From Acidobacteriaceae bacterium (GTDB lineage Bacteria > Acidobacteriota > Terriglobia > Terriglobales > SbA1): DNA of 11,595 bases. Below the pieces are notes generated by a model. The model was not told where the DNA came from. It saw only the letters and a program-made list of their open reading frames with translations, and did no database searches. Within the stretch, counting starts at the first letter, position 1, and each line of letters opens with the position of its first letter. The position numbers were made by a program, and so were the translations under genes. This document shows, one piece after another, positions 6,539 to 11,595 of the stretch. The stretch spans positions 1 to 11,595 of the forward strand of contig JAFAGX010000511.1 of NCBI GenBank assembly GCA_019237515.1, in the 5' to 3' direction.

Positions 6539-6566
6539 AACTGTAGTTTACCTTCCCAGGTATACT
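6537..6566 (+). promoter_or_regulatory. Promoter of the Nramp transporter gene
   Basis: TTAACT (-35, 6537-6542), an 18-base spacer and TATACT (-10, 6561-6566) make a fair sigma-70-type promoter. The transcript would start near 6573, leaving a leader of about 39 bases, too short for a manganese riboswitch. Palindromes cover both boxes, as expected for steric repression. Confidence 0.55.
6546..6565. promoter_or_regulatory. Imperfect 20-bp palindrome, candidate MntR operator 2
   Basis: GTTTACCTTCCCAGGTATAC has TACCT-N4-AGGTA as its perfect core and two more matching outer pairs, with one mismatch between. It fills the spacer and overlaps the -10 box of the transporter promoter. The AGGT/ACCT halves recall known DtxR and IdeR operators (established knowledge of the family), supporting a role for the adjacent regulator. 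Confidence 0.5.
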
Positions 6567-6611
6567 CATGCTAAGATAGGAAGAGTATTCCCCCTGTTTA
6601 GTCCCATCGCC

Positions 6612-7958
6612 ATGGCAACGAATGCAATGAATTCCAATGAAGGAGCATGGCGCTCGAAGTTAGGCCAGCCTAGCCTTCCGGAAATCCACAGTAGCCTGCC
6701 TGTTCCGAAGACTTCTGCTGTACTACGAAAGCTTTTCGCTTTTGCGGGGCCAGGGTTTCTGATCGCTGTCGGATATATGGACCCGGGAAACTGGGCCACC
6801 GATCTGGCCGGCGGATCGCGTTACAACTACACGCTGCTCTCGGTGATCATGCTGTCGAACTTCATGGCCATTTTGCTGCAGGCTCTGGCCATAAAGCTGG
6901 GAGTGGCGACCGGAAGGGATTTGGCGCAAGCGTGCCGCGATCACTTCAGCCGCGGAGTATCGCTTGGACTTTGGGTCTTCGCTGAAATCGCGATTGCCGC
7001 CTGCGATTTGGCGGAAGTTATCGGTTCAGCGATCGCGTTGAATTTACTCTTTCATATTCCGCTGGTATGGGGCGTCTGCCTGACTGCTCTCGACGTGCTA
7101 GTGATCCTGTTCCTGCAGCAGAAAGGATTTCGATTCCTCGAGGCGCTGGTGATTACGTTGATCGGGACGATTGGGGTCTGCTTTGGCCTTGAAATCTTGT
7201 TTTCTCAGCCAAGCATGGAAGGCCTGTTATCAGGATTCTTTGTGCCTTCGGCTGAAATTATTCGTGACCCGGGAATGCTGTACATCGCGATTGGAATTTT
7301 GGGCGCCACGGTGATGCCCCACAACCTCTATTTGCATTCTGCAATCGTGCAAACCCGGAACTTCGAGCGCAATTCGGAAGGGAAGCGCGAGGCGATCCGT
7401 TATTGCACAATCGACTCCAGCGTCGCTTTGATGTTCGCGCTGTTCGTGAATGCAGCGATTCTGGTGGTCGCCGCTGCCACCTTTTACCGCAGCGGCTATC
7501 ATCAGATTGCTGAAATTCAAGACGCCTACAAACTGCTCTCGCCGCTGCTCGGAGTGGGTGGTGCTAGTACGGTCTTTGCTTTAGCGCTGCTGGCTTCCGG
7601 TCAGAACTCTACGTTGACGGGCACTCTCGCGGGGCAAGTGGTGATGGAAGGATTTCTGAGCATTCGGCTGCGGCCATGGCTGCGCCGCCTGATCACACGG
7701 GCAATTGCAATTATTCCGGCAGTTGTGGTCACTGCACTGTGGGGCGCACGGGGCACGGCCAATCTTTTAGTTCTAAGTCAGGTGATTCTGAGCATGCAGC
7801 TCAGTTTCGCGGTGTTTCCACTCGTGATGTTTACCGGCGATAAGCGCAAAATGGGCGAGTTCGTGAATTCTTGGTGGTTGAAATCCCTTTCCTGGGTCAC
7901 GGCGATTTTCATCGCTGTGCTCAATGCCTGGCTGCTGGTGCAAGCGCTGCACGGCTGA
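6612..7958 (+). CDS. mntH: Nramp-family divalent metal (manganese) transporter
   Basis: 448 residues, about eleven membrane helices, inner membrane. Proton-coupled uptake of Mn(II), possibly also Fe(II). The two unwound-helix metal-site motifs are intact: DPGN at 57-60 in helix 1 and MPHN at 235-238 in helix 6, with D57, N60 and M235 as metal ligands by family knowledge. The GQNSTLTGTLAGQ stretch at 330-342, followed by VMEGFL, is the family transport signature. A hydrophilic N-terminal tail of about 40 residues precedes helix 1. The ATG at 6612 is the first in-frame start, but there is no ribosome binding site at the usual distance; AGGAAGAG is 26 or more bases upstream. The gene follows a DtxR/MntR-type repressor and a promoter covered by two palindromes, so expression should rise when manganese is scarce. 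Confidence 0.95.
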   Translation: MATNAMNSNEGAWRSKLGQPSLPEIHSSLPVPKTSAVLRKLFAFAGPGFLIAVGYMDPGNWATDLAGGSRYNYTLLSVIMLSNFMAILLQALAIKLGVATGRDLAQACRDHFSRGVSLGLWVFAEIAIAACDLAEVIGSAIALNLLFHIPLVWGVCLTALDVLVILFLQQKGFRFLEALVITLIGTIGVCFGLEILFSQPSMEGLLSGFFVPSAEIIRDPGMLYIAIGILGATVMPHNLYLHSAIVQTRNFERNSEGKREAIRYCTIDSSVALMFALFVNAAILVVAAATFYRSGYHQIAEIQDAYKLLSPLLGVGGASTVFALALLASGQNSTLTGTLAGQVVMEGFLSIRLRPWLRRLITRAIAIIPAVVVTALWGARGTANLLVLSQVILSMQLSFAVFPLVMFTGDKRKMGEFVNSWWLKSLSWVTAIFIAVLNAWLLVQALHG

Positions 7959-8067
7959 GCATCCCTTCTCGACGTTTCGAAGTTCCACATCACCAGTCAC
8001 AACGAAAGCGCTTAGAATAGATGCAAGCTGGATTTGCGCCCACCATGCATAATCCAGAATCATATTC

Positions 8068-8074
8068 AGGAAGG
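8068..8074 (+). promoter_or_regulatory. Ribosome binding site of acnA
   Basis: AGGAAGG five bases before ATG 8080 is the clearest Shine-Dalgarno sequence in the window and fixes the aconitase start. A possible -10, TAGAAT at 8013-8018, has no matching -35, so the promoter is uncertain. Confidence 0.7.
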
Positions 8075-8079
8075 CAGTT

Positions 8080-10785
8080 ATGGATAGCTTTGGCAGCCGT
8101 TCGACCCTTCGCGTAGGCACGAAAGAGTACCAGATTTACCGCATTGATGCCCTTGATAAGCAGGGAATTTCAACCAGGCATCTTCCTTATTCATTGCGCA
8201 TTCTTCTAGAGAATCTATTGCGCACCGAGGACGGGCGAAACGTCACTAAAAATGATATTCGTGCGCTAGCGGCGTGGAATAGCAGATCCAAGCCGGACAA
8301 AGAGATTGCGTTAACACCCAGCCGTGTTCTTATGCAGGATTTCACCGGCGTTCCCGCGGTCGTCGATCTCGCGGCCATGCGGGATGCCATGAAGCGGCTT
8401 TCTGGCGATCCCGCCTTGATCAATCCCCTTCAGCCGGCCGAACTGGTCATTGATCACTCCGTGCAAGTGGATCAATTCGGGACATCCAATGCCCTGCAGC
8501 TGAATGCCGAGCTCGAGTTCCTCCGCAACAAAGAGCGCTACGCCTTTTTGCGATGGGGGCAGACCGCATTTCGGAATTTAGCGATTGTTCCACCCGATAC
8601 AGGAATTGTGCACCAGGTCAATCTGGAATTTTTGGCGCGCGTTGTGTTCGTGCAAGAGTCGCCGGGAAGACGAGTCGCTTATCCCGACACGGTGGTAGGC
8701 ACGGATTCGCACACGACGATGATCAATGGGCTGGGGGTGCTGGGATGGGGCGTGGGCGGAATCGAAGCCGAAGCGGCAATGCTCGGCCAGCCGGTGTCGA
8801 TGCTAATCCCGCAGGTTGTCGGGGTAAAGCTGGTGGGCAAGTTGCGTGAAGGAGCCACTGCGACGGATTTGGTTCTGACCATCACGGAACTGCTGCGCAA
8901 GCACGGCGTGGTGGGAAAGTTCGTGGAATACTTTGGACCTGGCTTGCAGGAACTTCCTTTAGCCGATCGAGCGACGATCGGCAATATGTCACCTGAATAC
9001 GGCGCCACATGCGGGATTTTCCCGATCGACAAAGAAACGCTGAGCTACTTGCGTTTGACTGGACGATCTGAGGACCAGATTGGATTGGTGGAAGCGTATT
9101 GTCGTGAGCAGGGATTGTTTCATGACGAGAAGACTCCCGAAGCGGAATATTCGGAGTTTCTGTCACTCGACCTGGCGACTGTAGAACCAAGCCTTGCCGG
9201 GCCAAAGCGTCCGCAAGACCGCGTACCGCTCTCACGTGCGAAAGAATCATTCGATCAGGCTTTGCCCACATTGATCAAACCCGGTAAGGGCGGGCGGAAA
9301 CCGGCGGAGGCGGCATCGGGAAACGGACATCTTCATCATGGCAGCGTGGTGATTGCCGCGATCACTAGCTGCACCAATACTTCGAATCCATCGGTGATGC
9401 TTGCGGCCGGACTTTTGGCGAAAAAGGCAGTCGAGCGCGGGCTGCAGGTTCCATCGTGGGTAAAAACGTCGCTGGCTCCGGGGTCGAAAGTGGTTCGCGA
9501 TTATCTGGAGCGTGCGGGCCTGATCGGATATCTGGAAAAGCTGAAGTTCAATATTGTCGGCTATGGCTGTACGACTTGTATTGGCAATTCCGGACCGTTG
9601 CCGGAGGAGATCTCACGAGCAATCGACGAAAATAGCCTTGTGGTTGCATCGGTGCTCTCCGGGAACCGGAATTTCGAGGGCCGAATTAACCCTGACGTTC
9701 GCGCAAACTATTTGATGTCGCCGCCGTTGGTGGTCGCATTTGCCTTGGCGGGACGGGTGGATCTGGATTTGCGGAAGGATCCTATCGGTAAAGACAAGCA
9801 GGGAAATCAAGTGTACCTGTCGGATCTTTGGCCTACGCGCAGGGAAGTTGAAGAGGCGATGGGCAAGTCGATTTCCTCAGATATGTTTCGCAAAACTTAC
9901 GGCGAGGTCTACGAGGGTGACGACCGCTGGCGCGGGTTGGCGGTGCCGAAAGGCGAAACCTACGCATGGGATCCCGATTCCACTTATATTCGGCAGGCCC
10001 CGTATTTCGACGACATGACGATTCGGCCGGCGGCGGTTCAGGACATTCACAACGCGCGTGTGCTGGCGGTGCTTGGGGACAGCGTGACCACGGACCACAT
10101 CTCGCCGGCGGGATCGATCAAGAAAGACAGCCCCGCGGGAAAATATTTGATTGACCATGGTGTGAAGCCCGCGGATTTCAATTCATACGGATCGCGGCGC
10201 GGTAATCACGAGGTTATGGTGCGAGGCACATTTGCCAACGTGCGCTTGCGCAACAAAATGGTCCCCAATCTCGAAGGCGGATTTACGCGTCATTTGCCAG
10301 ATGGGACGGAGATGACAATCTTCGAAGCCTCTGAGAAATACGCGAGCGAATACGTGCCGCTGCTGATCATTGCGGGAAAAGAGTACGGTTCCGGCTCATC
10401 GCGCGACTGGGCTGCCAAAGGGCCGCTGTTGCTCGGCGTCCGCGCGGTGATTGCAGAAAGCTATGAGCGGATTCACCGATCGAATCTGGTCGGGATGGGA
10501 ATTTTGCCGCTGCAATTTGCTGAGGGGGAGAATGCCCAATCGCTGGGGCTGACCGGAGAGGAGATTTTCGAGATCGGCGGGATTCGCGATCTGGTTGAGC
10601 ACTTCGCGCCGGGGCGCCAGGTCAAAGTGAACGCAACGAGCGGCGGGAAGACAGTTGAATTTGACGCCTTGGTGCGTATCGACACGCCTCAGGAGGCGCA
10701 GTACTACGCGAACGGCGGCATTCTGCAATTTGTGCTTCGGCAGTTGCTTGCCGGAAGGCCGAAACCGGAAGCGGTCACGGCGTAG
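8080..10785 (+). CDS. acnA: Aconitate hydratase A (4Fe-4S, TCA cycle)
   Basis: 901 residues, full length for the AcnA/IRP1 type. It interconverts citrate and isocitrate via cis-aconitate in the cytoplasm. The three cluster ligands are present: C431 in [10 protein letters not shown] and C497/C500 in [14 protein letters not shown]. Active-site motifs [13 protein letters not shown] (207-219), [13 protein letters not shown] (666-678) and [12 protein letters not shown] (770-781) are intact, the last two in the mobile C-terminal swivel domain. A variable linker at about 400-420, rich in Gly, Lys and His, precedes the second cluster-binding segment. The start has a strong ribosome binding site. It is 121 bp downstream of the manganese transporter on the same strand and converges on the deacylase gene. 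No IRP-like or truncated features were seen; it should be an active enzyme. Confidence 0.98.
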   Translation: MDSFGSRSTLRVGTKEYQIYRIDALDKQGISTRHLPYSLRILLENLLRTEDGRNVTKNDIRALAAWNSRSKPDKEIALTPSRVLMQDFTGVPAVVDLAAMRDAMKRLSGDPALINPLQPAELVIDHSVQVDQFGTSNALQLNAELEFLRNKERYAFLRWGQTAFRNLAIVPPDTGIVHQVNLEFLARVVFVQESPGRRVAYPDTVVGTDSHTTMINGLGVLGWGVGGIEAEAAMLGQPVSMLIPQVVGVKLVGKLREGATATDLVLTITELLRKHGVVGKFVEYFGPGLQELPLADRATIGNMSPEYGATCGIFPIDKETLSYLRLTGRSEDQIGLVEAYCREQGLFHDEKTPEAEYSEFLSLDLATVEPSLAGPKRPQDRVPLSRAKESFDQALPTLIKPGKGGRKPAEAASGNGHLHHGSVVIAAITSCTNTSNPSVMLAAGLLAKKAVERGLQVPSWVKTSLAPGSKVVRDYLERAGLIGYLEKLKFNIVGYGCTTCIGNSGPLPEEISRAIDENSLVVASVLSGNRNFEGRINPDVRANYLMSPPLVVAFALAGRVDLDLRKDPIGKDKQGNQVYLSDLWPTRREVEEAMGKSISSDMFRKTYGEVYEGDDRWRGLAVPKGETYAWDPDSTYIRQAPYFDDMTIRPAAVQDIHNARVLAVLGDSVTTDHISPAGSIKKDSPAGKYLIDHGVKPADFNSYGSRRGNHEVMVRGTFANVRLRNKMVPNLEGGFTRHLPDGTEMTIFEASEKYASEYVPLLIIAGKEYGSGSSRDWAAKGPLLLGVRAVIAESYERIHRSNLVGMGILPLQFAEGENAQSLGLTGEEIFEIGGIRDLVEHFAPGRQVKVNATSGGKTVEFDALVRIDTPQEAQYYANGGILQFVLRQLLAGRPKPEAVTA

Positions 10786-10796
10786 TTCGTAATTTG

Positions 10797-10826
10797 AAAC
10801 CACACAGGACACAGAGAACACAGAGG
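10797..10826. repeat. Degenerate CACAGAG-type intergenic repeat, copy 2
   Basis: CCACACAGGACACAGAG followed by AACACAGAGG fills most of the 42-bp gap between the convergent acnA and dtd stop codons. It is the same short-period motif as at 5742-5785 and again lies just after a plus-strand stop codon. Confidence 0.65.
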
Positions 10827-10827
10827 C

Positions 10828-11277
10828 TTAGAAGGTTCTTGCCGAGTCCAGCAGAATTGTGACTGGCCCATCGTTGACCAATTCTACTTGCATCATTTCC
10901 TGAAAGCGTCCGGTTTCGCAGACAAGGCCGCTGGCGCGGATTCGCTGGACAAAACATTCATAGAGTTCACGGGCGTGTTCCGGAGGCGCGGCAGCATCGA
11001 AGGATGGACGTTTACCGCGGCGCACATCTCCGTAGAGGGTGAATTGAGATACGACCAGGATCGCTCCGGCAACCGAAGCCACTTCGAGGTTCATCTTGCC
11101 GCTTTCATCCTCGAAAATGCGCAGGCCTGTGATCTTGTCGGCTAAATAGTGGGCGTCCTTTTCAGAATCTTCTCGCGAGACCCCGAGCAATACCAGCAAG
11201 CCTCGTCCGATTCTGCCGGCGATTTGCTCATTCACCGAGACTTGGGCCCGGCTGACGCGTTGGACGACAGCGCGCAT
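10828..11277 (-). CDS. dtd: D-aminoacyl-tRNA deacylase
   Basis: 149 residues, the usual length. It hydrolyses D-aminoacyl-tRNAs (such as D-Tyr-tRNA) and mischarged Gly-tRNA(Ala) in the cytoplasm, preventing misincorporation. The family N-terminus [13 protein letters not shown], the catalytic-pocket motif SQFTLYGD (77-84) and the Gly-cisPro loop NDGPVT (135-140) are all present. The start at 11277 matches the family; in-frame ATGs at 11298 and 11304 would add seven or nine residues with no family match, although the 11277 start has no evident ribosome binding site, so a slightly longer form cannot be excluded. It is convergent with acnA and divergent from the amidohydrolase gene. Confidence 0.97.
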   Translation of the reverse strand: MRAVVQRVSRAQVSVNEQIAGRIGRGLLVLLGVSREDSEKDAHYLADKITGLRIFEDESGKMNLEVASVAGAILVVSQFTLYGDVRRGKRPSFDAAAPPEHARELYECFVQRIRASGLVCETGRFQEMMQVELVNDGPVTILLDSARTF

Positions 11278-11373
11278 ATGCTGGAGTATCGAGTTCATAA
11301 TCATATACGTCCCATTGGATTGACGACAGGCGCATCGCCTCCTACAATTTCGATCTCTTTTGCTTCTAATTCT

Positions 11374-11377
11374 GAGG
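11374..11377 (+). promoter_or_regulatory. Ribosome binding site of the amidohydrolase-family gene
   Basis: GAGG nine bases before ATG 11387 supports that start. The 109-bp divergent gap to dtd should also hold promoters for both genes, but no clear boxes stood out. Confidence 0.5.
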
Positions 11378-11386
11378 TAACAAAGA

Positions 11387-11595
11387 ATGAATCGTGTTCC
11401 GATATACGTAATTCTGCTGATCGCTGCTTTATCTGTTTTTGCAGCAGCACAGGCCCCGCACAACGAAGTTGTGATAAGGAATGCTGTTGTGATGACCGTG
11501 ACGCACGGCAGCATTTCGAATGGCAGCGTTTACATCAAAGATGGCAACATCGCGGCAGTCGGCAAAGATGTTAGCGTTCCCGCTGGCGCTACCGT
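11387..11595 (+). CDS. Secreted amidohydrolase-family protein, N-terminal fragment (cut by window edge)
   Basis: Only 69 codons are in the window. Residues 1 to about 21-23 are a signal peptide (one Arg, hydrophobic core, AAAQA cleavage region), so the product is exported. Residues 27-69 ([14 protein letters not shown], then [16 protein letters not shown] and VPAGAT) match the N-terminal beta-sandwich of metal-dependent amidohydrolases such as imidazolonepropionase-like or dihydroorotase-like proteins, which comes just before the metal-binding HxH strand, not yet reached here. Substrate cannot be told from this fragment. A GAGG ribosome binding site supports the start. Confidence 0.85.
   Translation, partial: MNRVPIYVILLIAALSVFAAAQAPHNEVVIRNAVVMTVTHGSISNGSVYIKDGNIAAVGKDVSVPAGAT

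Noticed and set aside
6573..6611. Manganese riboswitch in the mntH leader
   Set aside because: The predicted leader is only about 39 bases, too short for the yybP-ykoY fold, and no conserved loops were seen.
10775..10957. Cysteine-rich 60-codon minus frame ending in the acnA-dtd gap
   Set aside because: It is an out-of-frame product of the CACAGAG-type repeat and the dtd 3' end.
11149..11574. 141-codon plus frame across dtd and the amidohydrolase start
   Set aside because: It runs antisense to dtd and out of frame with the amidohydrolase signal peptide; both overlapped genes are clear by family motifs.

Overview
The window looks like a chromosomal segment of an Acidobacteriota-type bacterium (Koribacter-like). 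That placement is an inference from large periplasmic multiheme cytochromes, moderate GC, and degenerate CACAGAG-rich intergenic repeats; no rRNA or other marker gene is present to confirm it. There are eight genes. No tRNA, rRNA, CRISPR array or insertion sequence was seen, and no gene-free stretch exceeds 300 bases (the longest is 283, at 1961-2243).

Left third, minus strand: a 92-residue protein with an Sm/LSm-like look (4658-4380) is followed by two secreted multiheme c-type cytochromes. The first (4247-2244, GTG start) has 23 CXXCH sites. The second (1960 to beyond base 1, cut by the window edge) has at least 25, most of them in a 75-residue tandem repeat with three hemes per unit. Together they would carry at least 48 hemes, which suggests a periplasmic or outer-surface electron conduit.

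Middle, plus strand: an unrecognised multi-pass membrane protein with an internal duplication (4761-5714), a DtxR/MntR-family metal-dependent repressor with manganese-type ligands (5826-6506) and an Nramp manganese transporter (6612-7958). The 105-bp gap before the transporter holds two palindromes sitting on a recognisable promoter. One of them, ATTAC-N4-GTAAT, is also found upstream of the membrane protein, so the three genes may form a small metal-responsive regulon.

Right third: aconitase A (8080-10785, plus) converges on D-aminoacyl-tRNA deacylase (11277-10828, minus). A secreted amidohydrolase-family gene (11387 onward, plus) runs off the right edge, divergent from the deacylase. CACAGAG-type repeats lie just after the stop codons of the membrane protein and of aconitase.
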